From: Lachnospiraceae bacterium
GTDB taxonomy: Bacteria > Bacillota > Clostridia > Lachnospirales > Lachnospiraceae
DNA: 64,000 nt
NCBI GenBank assembly: GCA_900769115.1
Contig: CAAGFJ010000084.1
Coordinates: 18,472-82,471 of the forward strand
Reading direction: 5' to 3'
Shown here: positions 17,904-27,300 of the stretch, piece after piece
How the letters are laid out: each line of letters starts with the position of its first letter
How positions within the stretch are numbered: position 1 is the stretch's first letter
Notes under the pieces: generated by a model
Database searches by the model: none
Seen by the model: the letters and a program-made list of their open reading frames with translations, nothing else
Told to the model about the DNA's origin: nothing
Translations under genes and position numbers: made by a program

Positions 17904-19181
17904 ATGGTTAAAGCAGTAGTAGGAGCGAATTGGGGAGACGAAGGTAAGGGTAAGATTACCGATATGTTAAGTAAGGAAGCGGATATTATTGTACGTTTTC
18001 AGGGTGGTGCCAATGCAGGTCACACGATTGTGAACAATTACGGTAAGTTTGCACTTCATACATTACCATCCGGTGTATTCTATGATCACACCACAAGTAT
18101 TATCGGTAATGGTGTTGCATTGGATATTCCAAAGTTATTTAAAGAGATTCAGGAAGTGACTTCGAAGGGAGTTCCGGCACCAAAGATCTTAGTATCAGAC
18201 AGAGCACAGATGGTTATGCCATATCATGTATTGTTCGATACTTATGAGGAAGCAAGACTTGCAGGTAAGTCATTTGGTTCTACAAAGTCCGGTATTGCTC
18301 CGTTCTATTCAGATAAATATGCCAAGATCGGATTCCAGGTATCGGAGTTATTTATGGATGAGGCTGCACTGAAGGATAAGATTGAGCGCGTGATCGCACA
18401 GAAGAATATCCTGTTAGAGCATTTATATCATCAGCCATTACTTACAGTCGATGAAGTATATAACACATTGATGGAATATAAGAAGATGGTAGAGCCATAT
18501 GTATGTGATGTATCTGCATATTTGTGGCAGGCAATCAAGGATGGTAAGAACATCTTATTAGAGGGTCAGTTGGGTTCTTTGAAGGATCCGGATCATGGTA
18601 TCTATCCTATGGTTACTTCTTCTTCTACCTTGGCAGCTTATGGTGCAATCGGAGCAGGTATTCCACCATATGAGATTCAGAAGATTGTTACGGTTGTGAA
18701 AGCATATTCTTCTGCTGTTGGTGCCGGTGCATTTGTCAGTGAGATCTTCGGTGACGAGGCAGACGAATTAAGACGCCGTGGTGGTGATGGCGGCGAGTTT
18801 GGTGCAACAACAGGACGTCCTAGAAGAATGGGATGGTTTGACTGTGTGGCATCTAAGTATGGTTGTCGTATTCAGGGTACAACGGATGTAGCATTTACGG
18901 TATTGGATGTATTAGGATACTTGGATGAGATTCCGGTATGTGTTGGTTATGATATTGATGGAGAAGTTACAACAGATTTCCCGACTACTGCAAAGCTTGA
19001 GAAAGCTAAGCCGGTACTTAAGACATTACCAGGCTGGAAGACAGATATCCGTGGAATTAAGAAGTATGAGGATCTTCCGGAGAATTGTAGAAAGTACATC
19101 GAGTTCATTGAAGAGCAGATTGGATTCCCGATTACAATGGTTTCCAATGGACCAGGAAGAGAAGATATTATCTATCGTTAA
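17904..19181 (+). CDS. purA: Adenylosuccinate synthetase
   Basis: Converts IMP, aspartate and GTP to adenylosuccinate, the first committed step to AMP. The 425-residue protein shows GANWGDEGKGKITD (GTP-binding loop and catalytic Asp), NAGHTIV, GNGVALDI, GATTGRPRRMGWFD and ITMVSNGPGRED. The ATG at 17904 lies eight bases after AAAGAAAGGG; ATG codons at 17898 and 17880 are in frame but badly spaced. It is a single gene ended by a bidirectional terminator. Two LysR boxes upstream suggest control by the neighbouring LysR protein. Confidence 0.96.
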   Translation: MVKAVVGANWGDEGKGKITDMLSKEADIIVRFQGGANAGHTIVNNYGKFALHTLPSGVFYDHTTSIIGNGVALDIPKLFKEIQEVTSKGVPAPKILVSDRAQMVMPYHVLFDTYEEARLAGKSFGSTKSGIAPFYSDKYAKIGFQVSELFMDEAALKDKIERVIAQKNILLEHLYHQPLLTVDEVYNTLMEYKKMVEPYVCDVSAYLWQAIKDGKNILLEGQLGSLKDPDHGIYPMVTSSSTLAAYGAIGAGIPPYEIQKIVTVVKAYSSAVGAGAFVSEIFGDEADELRRRGGDGGEFGATTGRPRRMGWFDCVASKYGCRIQGTTDVAFTVLDVLGYLDEIPVCVGYDIDGEVTTDFPTTAKLEKAKPVLKTLPGWKTDIRGIKKYEDLPENCRKYIEFIEEQIGFPITMVSNGPGREDIIYR

Positions 19182-19206
19182 GAATAATATATAAGGGTTA
19201 TCCTAT

Positions 19207-19255
19207 AGAGAAAGCCTGTTGGAGAGTGGAATCTCCGGCAGGCTTTCTCTTGTAT
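19207..19255. terminator. Bidirectional terminator between purA and the YczE-like gene
   Basis: A perfect 12-bp stem, AGAGAAAGCCTG (19207-19218) with CAGGCTTTCTCT (19239-19250), holds an inner GGAG/CTCC stem. It serves the convergent genes on both sides. Confidence 0.8.
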
Positions 19256-19269
19256 TTCTGATATATAAC

Positions 19270-19947
19270 TTATTGTCTCTGTAATAAACGATCCCGGTTA
19301 TCTCCAAATAATTGTGTGATGACACCTAAGAAAGAGCCAACCAGAACAGCAGCAACAACAGTACCGATGCCCACAGAACCAAGTGCACCAAGAACAACGA
19401 TACAGCAGACCAGAGAGATGATAACCATAGAGATATCAAATCCGATCTTAACTTTGCTGAATACAATATGTGTCTGGTCAGAGATTGCCTTCATAACACC
19501 TTCACCAGCCAAAGGAATGATATCGGCCGGGAGGTAGAAAAAGATTCCGATTGCAATGAGCAGTGTACTTCCAAGCATAAGGGATAAACGGATCGGAAGG
19601 CTATGCGGTGTAGGCAGGAAAGAAAAAATGTAATTGGAAAATGTGGTAAAGTATCCAAAGATGATCCCGACGATAACCTGTAGCAGATTCTTGATCTGAA
19701 ATGCCTTACGAAGAATTAGAATCTGAAGAAGGACTAATCCAATATGAAATAAGATCGTGGCTTTTCCCATCTCTAATCCGGTAATACAGGTAATTGTATA
19801 GGGAATGGAGCTGACCGGGGATACACCAAGGTTGGATTTGACAGACATGGAAATTCCAAAGGTCATGATCAATAATCCGATCAGATACATGGGAAGTCGC
19901 ACCATATAATTATGTTCTTTGATCATTTGCGTAGTTCTTTTAATCAT
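19270..19947 (-). CDS. YczE/YyaS-like integral membrane protein
   Basis: A 225-residue membrane protein with five or six hydrophobic helices. The N-terminal block (MYLIGLLIMTFGISMSVKSNLGVSPVSSIPY) matches the YczE/YyaS family of poorly characterised membrane proteins, often encoded with regulators and resembling the membrane half of YitT proteins. It lies 46 bases downstream of the MarR gene in the same direction, so MarR probably controls both. Confidence 0.8.
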   Translation of the reverse strand: MIKRTTQMIKEHNYMVRLPMYLIGLLIMTFGISMSVKSNLGVSPVSSIPYTITCITGLEMGKATILFHIGLVLLQILILRKAFQIKNLLQVIVGIIFGYFTTFSNYIFSFLPTPHSLPIRLSLMLGSTLLIAIGIFFYLPADIIPLAGEGVMKAISDQTHIVFSKVKIGFDISMVIISLVCCIVVLGALGSVGIGTVVAAVLVGSFLGVITQLFGDNRDRLLQRQ

Positions 19948-19993
19948 TGTGTTATGCCTCCTGTTATGTTTGATAAAAAAATATATACATAAA

Positions 19994-20434
19994 TTAATGG
20001 AGCAGGGAGGATTCTAATGTGGTAATATTCGTCTGAATATGCTCTAACAGATGCATCAGGGTATCCACGTCCGCATCGGATAATCCGGTCAGTGCAACGG
20101 TATCTACCCGAGAGAAGATAATCTCTGCTTTTTCGCATATATCTCTGCCGCGTGGGGTCATTGATACATAGAGAGAACGCCGATTCCCGTTCTTTGATTC
20201 TCTTTTCACAAGATTGCGTTCCTCCATTCGATGCAGAATACCGGTAACGGATGCAGAGTCTAAGCCACAACCGCCTGCGATTGCTTTCTGTTCGCAGGGT
20301 TCGTGTTCTGCAAGAAATTCCAATATCTTCGGTTCGCCGGGGCGAAGTCCGAGCTGATCTTTCATCTGTGTCACGATGGCACGCTGACAACTGGTATGGC
20401 ATGCTCTGAGTTTGTAATGTAATGAATTCTCCAT
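19994..20434 (-). CDS. MarR-family transcriptional regulator
   Basis: A 146-residue winged-helix regulator. QKAIAGGCGLDSASVTGILHRMEERNLVKRE is the recognition region (shown in parts), followed by the wing (NGNRRSLYVSMTPRG) and a dimerisation helix. It is read with a strong promoter upstream and two palindromic operators between that promoter and the start codon, which indicates autorepression. A different frame over the same bases is also open but has no protein-like features. Confidence 0.92.
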   Translation of the reverse strand: MENSLHYKLRACHTSCQRAIVTQMKDQLGLRPGEPKILEFLAEHEPCEQKAIAGGCGLDSASVTGILHRMEERNLVKRESKNGNRRSLYVSMTPRGRDICEKAEIIFSRVDTVALTGLSDADVDTLMHLLEHIQTNITTLESSLLH

Positions 20435-20452
20435 ATACCCTCCGTAAAACTA

Positions 20453-20522
20453 TTGGTATACAAATAGTTTGTATACAAATTATTCTGACAGATTATTATA
20501 GCACATTTTCTCTGTATGTCAA
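20453..20522 (-). promoter_or_regulatory. MarR promoter with two operators
   Basis: On the minus strand a consensus promoter TTGACA (20517-20522), 16-bp spacer, TATAAT (20495-20500) is followed by a perfect palindrome TTTGTATACAAA (20468-20479) and an imperfect copy TTGGTATACAAA in plus orientation (20453-20464), with centres 15 bp apart. Binding there would block the start of transcription. Confidence 0.8.
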
Positions 20523-20660
20523 ATATTAGAAAATATAAACGGATGATTGTGATAGCTCAATTATCGTCGCTTTATATTGATACTCGCTTTTCTTTCGGAT
20601 TTGAGCTATAATGTGCACATGAGAAAATGAATGATAAAGAAATAATGGGAAGGATATTTT

Positions 20661-21119
20661 ATGGAACATACAGTAAGAAAGAATAAGAATAACCGGATTG
20701 GGATGCGTGTGATTGCAGGAATCTTCATTATGATTGCGGTGATCCGGATTGTTGTGGTGATAACGAGTAAGGAACCGACGAATCGTGTTGTAACAGCAGT
20801 TCTTTGTGCGGGTTGCCTTGCATATGGAATCTATCTGCTACAGCAGACATTACGCCCACAGGCATATGATATTACATATGTGTTTGGAGATAAGACCATG
20901 ACGCTTAAGATGCATCGGAAGGAGATGACAATCTCTTATGGTGAGATTCGGGATCTTGGATATGTGGTTCCGAATGAGAACATGGATTACAGTCTGATTC
21001 AGATATATATTGGAAAGGAACAGTTTGTGATACCATTTACTTCGAACCGGGAGATCGGCGAGGCATTATATGGTATGCTGAAGTTGAAGAAGGAAGAGGC
21101 AGAACAAGAAGAGCAGTAA
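20661..21119 (+). CDS. Small membrane protein with PH-like domain
   Basis: A 152-residue protein of unknown function. Two hydrophobic segments (about 15-35 and 44-62) precede a beta-rich cytoplasmic region (ITYVFGDKTMTLKMHRKEMTIS and following) that resembles bacterial PH-like folds of YcxB-type proteins. The tail is Glu/Lys-rich. It is upstream of birA but separated from it by about 100 bases. Confidence 0.7.
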   Translation: MEHTVRKNKNNRIGMRVIAGIFIMIAVIRIVVVITSKEPTNRVVTAVLCAGCLAYGIYLLQQTLRPQAYDITYVFGDKTMTLKMHRKEMTISYGEIRDLGYVVPNENMDYSLIQIYIGKEQFVIPFTSNREIGEALYGMLKLKKEEAEQEEQ

Positions 21120-21227
21120 TGCAATAGATCGGAACCTGGGAAGCATATGTAACAGGAAGGAAAGCTTTTGGTGATTGGGATACCGGGAAAGAATGAAATA
21201 CATACGATTGGAACGGAGGAAGAACTA

Positions 21228-22211
21228 ATGGCAACGAAAGATAAGATATTGGAAATGTTACAACAACAGGATGCATTTGTGTCAGGACAGGTATTGTGTG
21301 ATCAGTTAGGAATCTCCAGAACGGCAGTATGGAAGAACATGAATGCATTGAAAGAGGATGGATATGTGATTGAATCAGTGAATAACAAAGGATATCATTT
21401 GGTGGAAGAGCCGGATGTGATCGATCCAAAGCGTATCGGAGAATATCTTCATACGCGGTGGCTGGCACACAATATTGTCTATGATAAGAAGATGGATTCT
21501 ACGAATACGCAGGCAAAGATATTAGGAGAGTCCGGCGGAGATAATGGAACGGTTGTGATTGCGGAACAGCAGACAGCAGGCAAAGGACGCAGAGGCAAGA
21601 CATGGGTATCCCCGATGGGAAACTGCTATTTCACGGTGTTGTTAAGACCGGATGTACATGCAGACCGTGCATCCATGATCACCTTGGTATCGGCATTGGC
21701 ATTAGCACAGGCAGTTGAAAATGTGATGGGACTGCGGACGATGATTAAGTGGCCGAATGATGTGATCGCAAATGGTAAGAAGTTATGCGGAATCCTGACA
21801 GAGAGCAGCAGTGACTTGGAATATATTAATTATGTGGTGGTTGGAATCGGAGTGAATTGCAACCAGACAGAGTTTTCGGAAGAGATTCGTGATATAGCGT
21901 CATCTATCTGTCTGGAAACAGGAAAAAAGGTGGATCGAACCCGTTTGCTGGCAGAGTTTTTTAATTGTTTTGAGGTATATTATGAGAAGTTCTTAGAGAC
22001 AGAGGATCTGCAAGGGTTAGTTGAGGATTATAATGCAAGGCTGATCAACCGTGGGAAAGATGTTAAGATAGTAGAAAAAGAGCAGGAGGCGGTATTGCGG
22101 GCAATTGGCGTAGATCAGCGCGGAGGTCTGATCGTAGAAGATAAGGCGGGTGTACAGCGATCCATTATATCTGGTGAAGTATCGGTTCGTGGCTTGTATG
22201 GGTATGTATAG
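21228..22211 (+). CDS. birA: Bifunctional biotin-protein ligase and biotin repressor BirA
   Basis: Attaches biotin to carboxylase carrier proteins and, with its N-terminal helix-turn-helix (GQVLCDQLGISRTAVWKNMNALKEDG), probably represses biotin genes. About 327 residues. The ligase domain shows MDSTNTQA, the biotinyl-AMP loop AGKGRRGKTW, IKWPNDV and GIGVNCN, and ends with the SH3-like cap. The ATG at 21228 has GGAGGAAG upstream; the frame opens earlier but without a suitable start. Confidence 0.94.
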   Translation: MATKDKILEMLQQQDAFVSGQVLCDQLGISRTAVWKNMNALKEDGYVIESVNNKGYHLVEEPDVIDPKRIGEYLHTRWLAHNIVYDKKMDSTNTQAKILGESGGDNGTVVIAEQQTAGKGRRGKTWVSPMGNCYFTVLLRPDVHADRASMITLVSALALAQAVENVMGLRTMIKWPNDVIANGKKLCGILTESSSDLEYINYVVVGIGVNCNQTEFSEEIRDIASSICLETGKKVDRTRLLAEFFNCFEVYYEKFLETEDLQGLVEDYNARLINRGKDVKIVEKEQEAVLRAIGVDQRGGLIVEDKAGVQRSIISGEVSVRGLYGYV

Positions 22212-22519
22212 AATGTGTTGAGAACGGTTATACGTCCTATAGTAACGAATATTTTGATATAGGCTATAGGGAATATCTTAGGATATCGTGCATGTTGAAT
22301 AAAAAATATTAACAGATGGCTTGAAAATACAGCGTAAATTGTGAAATTTGTTATATATACATAATGCACATATTATGATATGTACTTGTGTTATAACACG
22401 GCATACTTAATAAAATTAAGTATTGAATGCGAAATAGTCTATAATATATAATGGCAACTTAATTAAATTAAATAAAAAGGTGTTTTTGCGTTATAAAATT
22501 TATTATAAAAGAGGGTCAC

Positions 22520-22548
22520 TTGCATAAATTAAGTTATTTCTATATAAT
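22520..22548 (+). promoter_or_regulatory. gdhA promoter
   Basis: TTGCAT (22520-22525), a 17-bp spacer and TATAAT (22543-22548) form a strong sigma-A promoter. The predicted transcript starts near 22555 and carries a leader of about 95 bases including a terminator hairpin. Confidence 0.7.
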
Positions 22549-22577
22549 ACTTTATAGACAAAGGCGTCTGAGTGAGA

Positions 22578-22609
22578 AGAACATACGTCTGTCGTATGTT
22601 CTTTTTTTA
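22578..22609 (+). terminator. Terminator hairpin in the gdhA leader (possible attenuator)
   Basis: AGAACATACG (22578-22587) pairs perfectly with CGTATGTTCT (22593-22602), followed by seven T residues. It lies between the promoter and the gdhA start, so it must be bypassed for expression from the promoter at 22520. I see no known riboswitch aptamer before it. Confidence 0.75.
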
Positions 22610-22650
22610 CTTAACATAATTAAGTCGCCAGTTATAAGGAGGATATAAGA

Positions 22651-24012
<1,362 letters not shown>

Positions 24013-24059
24013 GCATTGAACACTTAGCGAATGCGAAGCATGAGGTTAGTGTGAAAGCC

Positions 24060-24264
24060 CTTCCTGAGACTTCATTGCAACGAGCCTAAGGCGAAGTTGG
24101 AATGGTAGCCGAATGGAAGATTATTGATATAGTGTTTAATACGGAAAGGATGCCACGCAAGGTTACTTGCAGATGGCATCCTTTTTCTTATCGTTGAATT
24201 ACTTGTAAAGTAAGGTTTTTGGGTTATAAAAATTATGAAGTTAGCTCTTCTTGAGACTTCATTG
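24060..24264 (+). repeat. Direct repeat flanking the gdhA/accessory boundary
   Basis: CTTCCTGAGACTTCATTG (24060-24077) recurs as CTTCTTGAGACTTCATTG (24247-24264), 17 of 18 matching, 187 bp apart. The second copy lies in the last codons of the ATPase gene on the other strand. It may mark the junction where the accessory segment was joined. Confidence 0.5.
24146..24187 (+). terminator. Terminator after gdhA
   Basis: AAGGATGCCA (24146-24155) pairs with TGGCATCCTT (24174-24183), with an inner GCAAG/CTTGC stem, and is followed by TTTTCTT. It also faces the convergent ATPase gene. Confidence 0.8.
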
Positions 24265-25612
24265 TTCCGTTTGCAAGGTCTTTTGAAATAAATGGGATAA
24301 AGTAAAATGGTACGGTGAGTAGCTTTTGCTGGGAATTGAAACCATAATTATTTTTCGAGATCTTAATAGCATACTCGAATTTATTATGGTTTGAAAATTT
24401 TTCAAGAGAATTAAGTGTGCCTCTGCCCTTTTTTACATCAAGTGGATATAATTTATTATTTGATTCGATAATAAATTCAAGTTCAGCAGATGTTCTACCC
24501 CTCCAGTAGAATAATTTATGCTCCTTGGCAATTAATTCATTAGCTACAAAGTTTTCAAAAAATATTCCTGATAAAGTGTTATCTCTTTCGTTTGACACAA
24601 ACGAAGCGGCATTGATACCACTTTGATATGAAAACATACCGATGTCTCCAAGAAATAGGCGGAAATGGCTTTCACTATCTGGCATAAGTGGCATTGTGAT
24701 GTGTTCTTTCAATTGGAAGGACTGATTTATAACGTGTGCCATTGTAAGCCATTGGATAGAGGTTACATAATCTCTTGTCTTGCTCTTTTCTGCGATAAGT
24801 CCGGGAGAAAAATTCTTTGATTCCTTATTGAGTTCGCTGTAAATATTCTGAAACAGAGTGCGAGAACGCAATACGGATTCTTGACTTGCCTGATAAAGTT
24901 CCATGTCTGACAAGTAGTTGTCGTATAGTACTTTAAGAATTTCTCTTGATTCGAGAAGATTATCCCCGTCCACATAGGCTTCCACTGCTTCGGGCATACC
25001 GCCTACAAGTAAGTATCTATATATCTGATCCATTGCTAGTTCGTGAATCTGACTATCTAATGGTTTCCTTTCCTCATAAGCTGTTTTAACAGTGTTATAG
25101 AGCATTTTATTGTTGTTCATTAAAAATTCATCAAAGGTCATTGGATAAATCGTTAGTTGATTGATCTTACCGACAGGAAATAGGAATTTACCATTTTCTT
25201 TTGACCCTCTTTTATGTGTTTCTCTCTGAAGTTTGATACGAACCATTGAGCCGGTTGCAATAACAGGAATTTCTCTGAAATCCTGACAAAAATATTTGAG
25301 AGAAGAAATAATGTTAGGGCATTCCTGGATCTCATCAAAAATCAGTAAAGTTTTTTCATTTATTTGTCTTCCTTTGCGTAATGAAATATATTCGATGATT
25401 TTTCTTGCATTAGCGGTCCCAGAACAAAATTCACGAATTTCATCTTCTTTTTTGCAATCAATATAAATATAGTTGTTTTTATAAAAAGTTTTAGCGAAAA
25501 GTTCTTCTACGAGATAGGTTTTACCAACCTGTCTTGCACCCCAAATAATTAAGGGCTTTTTACGACTGTTATTATTCCATTCAATTAATTTCTGCAATGC
25601 ATTTCGTTCCAT
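24233..25612 (-). CDS. AAA-family ATPase with DUF4143-type C-terminal domain
   Basis: A 459-residue protein of the AAA_14/DUF4143 type. Walker A is GARQVGKTYLVEE (about 21-33), Walker B LLIFDEIQE, followed by a sensor-like ATGSMVRIK block. The C-terminal part carries FYWRGRTSAELEFIIE and YPLDVKKGRG, a PD-(D/E)XK-like pattern described for this family. Such genes are common, patchily distributed and of unknown role. It is AT-richer than its neighbours, lies opposite to the main gene direction, and its 3' end carries one copy of an 18-bp direct repeat, all signs of accessory DNA. Confidence 0.88.
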   Translation of the reverse strand: MERNALQKLIEWNNNSRKKPLIIWGARQVGKTYLVEELFAKTFYKNNYIYIDCKKEDEIREFCSGTANARKIIEYISLRKGRQINEKTLLIFDEIQECPNIISSLKYFCQDFREIPVIATGSMVRIKLQRETHKRGSKENGKFLFPVGKINQLTIYPMTFDEFLMNNNKMLYNTVKTAYEERKPLDSQIHELAMDQIYRYLLVGGMPEAVEAYVDGDNLLESREILKVLYDNYLSDMELYQASQESVLRSRTLFQNIYSELNKESKNFSPGLIAEKSKTRDYVTSIQWLTMAHVINQSFQLKEHITMPLMPDSESHFRLFLGDIGMFSYQSGINAASFVSNERDNTLSGIFFENFVANELIAKEHKLFYWRGRTSAELEFIIESNNKLYPLDVKKGRGTLNSLEKFSNHNKFEYAIKISKNNYGFNSQQKLLTVPFYFIPFISKDLANGTMKSQEELTS

Positions 25613-25642
25613 AAATTAACCTCCAATGTATATAATACTGAT

Positions 25643-25671
25643 ATTATATTATAATATGTACTAATATTCAA
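25643..25671 (-). promoter_or_regulatory. Promoter of the AAA/DUF4143 gene
   Basis: On the minus strand TTGAAT (25666-25671), a 17-bp spacer and TATAAT (25643-25648) precede a GGAGG ribosome site and the ATG at 25612. The region is rich in AT palindromes. Confidence 0.65.
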
Positions 25672-25679
25672 GTAATTTT

Positions 25680-26069
25680 AAAAGTTATTTGCACCTATAC
25701 AATGATAAAAATTGCAAATATATGCACGTATTCCTCAAAGTTGTAAATTTGAATGATGAATTATATAAGATAGACGGGATACGGATCCGTTTGCTACATA
25801 TCATATTCTGCCTTATGGTAAGTGCATAGATCATATGAATAAGGAAGGCAGATTATGAGAAATATGCATATACTAACATATTTCTTTTTGACCCAATAGA
25901 CAAAAGAAAAGCTAGAAACATAGGTTGGGTTTGTACAAAGTGATGAAAATGGTTAGGTAGAGCCTTTGTAAAATAAAAGTACCTTGAAATGCGGTTACCC
26001 TGTTTTGTATGATAACCTTGCTCGAGCAAAGAAACTGTTAATGTGATTTAGTAGTAGAAGGAGAATGTT
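25680..26069. other. AT-rich gap without recognisable gene
   Basis: No open frame here has both a ribosome site and protein-like composition. An imperfect inverted repeat (TCTGCCTTAT near 25808 and ATAAGG with AGGCAGA near 25850) stands in the middle. It may be a deletion scar or leader of the next gene. Confidence 0.4.
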
Positions 26070-26489
26070 ATGAGAAATTACACAAGAATTTTAACATCAG
26101 AGGGAAAGATTGTAGAGTTTTGCATCAGCAATGTGGAATTGATGCACAGGGAAGTAATGCTGATCAATGGAAAGGAAGTTGAGATTTATTTTAAAAATGT
26201 TGGAAAAGGGGAAGATACTAACACAATCTTAGTGGATGAGGAGTATGAGATTGGTAATCTGACTCCGGACAGAGTACAGGAGCTGATGAACATGTTCTTA
26301 CATGAGGAAGCAATTGACCTGACCGATATTAGAGTAATTCATAGAACAGATGAGATTGTAGAGGGCGAAGAGTATTTGAACATAGAGACATGGACCTGGG
26401 CGAAGAGAACCGTGAATATTTCCTACATGGCTGTGCTGCAAGCATTAGTAAAACTAAGTGGAGAAAGGATAATGATAAACATAAAGTAA
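26070..26489 (+). CDS. Orphan protein of unknown function
   Basis: A 139-residue, acidic, mostly soluble protein with no family that I recognise and no signal peptide. The first 70 residues are strand-rich (ILTSEGKIVEFCISNVEL), followed by helices (PDRVQELMNMFLHEE). AGAAGGAG lies before the ATG. It sits between the ATPase and the nuclease-like pair in the AT-rich accessory stretch, and a separate promoter follows it. Confidence 0.65.
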   Translation: MRNYTRILTSEGKIVEFCISNVELMHREVMLINGKEVEIYFKNVGKGEDTNTILVDEEYEIGNLTPDRVQELMNMFLHEEAIDLTDIRVIHRTDEIVEGEEYLNIETWTWAKRTVNISYMAVLQALVKLSGERIMINIK

Positions 26490-26502
26490 ATATAAAATAG
26501 AG

Positions 26503-26531
26503 TTGACATGTATGCATATACATAGTACTGT
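26503..26531 (+). promoter_or_regulatory. Promoter with palindromic operator before the nuclease-like pair
   Basis: TTGACA (26503-26508), a 17-bp spacer and TACTGT (26526-26531). The spacer contains the inverted repeat ATGTAT-GCAT-ATACAT (26508-26523). A repressor bound there would block RNA polymerase. The ribbon-helix-helix-like head of the next gene product is the obvious candidate. Confidence 0.65.
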
Positions 26532-26622
26532 GCAGAAACAGAGTGTAGATTTGATTCTACTTTATTTTTGGATAAGTAGAAACGAATATATGTTTTAATT
26601 CTGATTGAAGAAGGAGGATAAT

Positions 26623-27300
26623 ATGGAGCAGGAAAAAATAAAACAGTTAAATATGAAGGTAGATAAGAAGATATGGCAAGCGTTTGAGGAGTATTTAGAT
26701 CAAAAGAATGTACCTACCATACGAGAAGGTTTAGAGTATGTACTTGAGAAAGCTGTGAAAGAAGATATCTTTGAAGGATATTCTTCGGTAACAATGAGTC
26801 GGGGCATCTTCTTTTCAGAGTTGTTAAGGTTGTTAAGTGAGAGAGGAAATAATTATGGAGCAAAAGTTGTTAAAGATGGAAAAACCAAATATATCAATGT
26901 AAATGGATTTTTGGTATATCCAGTGTATAAAGTGATGGGAGATGAGAGCCAGGTCATGCAGATTTCTAGCAAGGCTGTCTCAAAACTATATCAGAAAAGT
27001 ACGGAGATGGAGCTGACACCATGTATTGTTATCTGTCTTATCTTATATGATGAGGTGATAGTCAGGGCATTTAATCCGAACTGTTTGGAATTGGGTATAC
27101 CGAAGGAAACAGTTAGTAGTGTATTCATTTCATCGTTGAATGCGGTTTACTTGCGTACTAGGACTCAGTGTGAAATTGATAATATCAAAGCATTGAATAT
27201 AAAGGGTGGTATAGCAGGAGTTTTTGATAACACTGTAATGAATAGATTAGAGAAAAATATTGAAAAGAGAAGAAAAGGAGAAGAATATGAATTACAATGA
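26623..27300 (+). CDS. Protein with ribbon-helix-helix-like head and possible degenerate nuclease fold
   Basis: About 225 residues, family not recognised. Residues 6-45 (LNMKVDKKIWQAFEEYLDQK and EGLEYVLEKAVKE) look like a short strand and two helices, as in ribbon-helix-helix DNA-binding heads. Residues about 60-150 have an order like PD-(D/E)XK proteins (FFSELLRLLSERG, then VMQISSKAVS, then PCIVICLILYD), but the acidic residues are not clearly kept. The ATG at 26623 follows GAAGGAGGATAAT. The next gene overlaps its end by 14 bases and has a similar residue order, suggesting two related subunits of one complex. Confidence 0.6.
   Translation: MEQEKIKQLNMKVDKKIWQAFEEYLDQKNVPTIREGLEYVLEKAVKEDIFEGYSSVTMSRGIFFSELLRLLSERGNNYGAKVVKDGKTKYINVNGFLVYPVYKVMGDESQVMQISSKAVSKLYQKSTEMELTPCIVICLILYDEVIVRAFNPNCLELGIPKETVSSVFISSLNAVYLRTRTQCEIDNIKALNIKGGIAGVFDNTVMNRLEKNIEKRRKGEEYELQ

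Larger units (their letters stand above)
22403..22624 (+). promoter_or_regulatory. gdhA control region: three CTTAA palindromes
   Basis: Most of the 440 bases between birA and gdhA is regulatory. Palindromes of the form CTTAAN-N3-NTTAAG lie at 22406-22420 (arms extend to 9 bp, 22403-22423), 22458-22472 (one mismatch) and 22610-22624. A single ATTAAGT half-site sits inside the promoter at about 22528-22534. The third palindrome immediately precedes the ribosome site. The form also fits T-N11-A LysR boxes. Confidence 0.55.

Noticed and set aside
19944..20402. Second minus-strand frame over the MarR gene
   Set aside because: Arg/Ser/Tyr-rich translation without motifs, whereas the other frame gives a full MarR protein with its own ribosome site and promoter.
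24013..24145. tRNA or small structured RNA after gdhA
   Set aside because: Short complementary strings exist (ACACT/AGTGT), but no cloverleaf or known RNA family pattern could be built.
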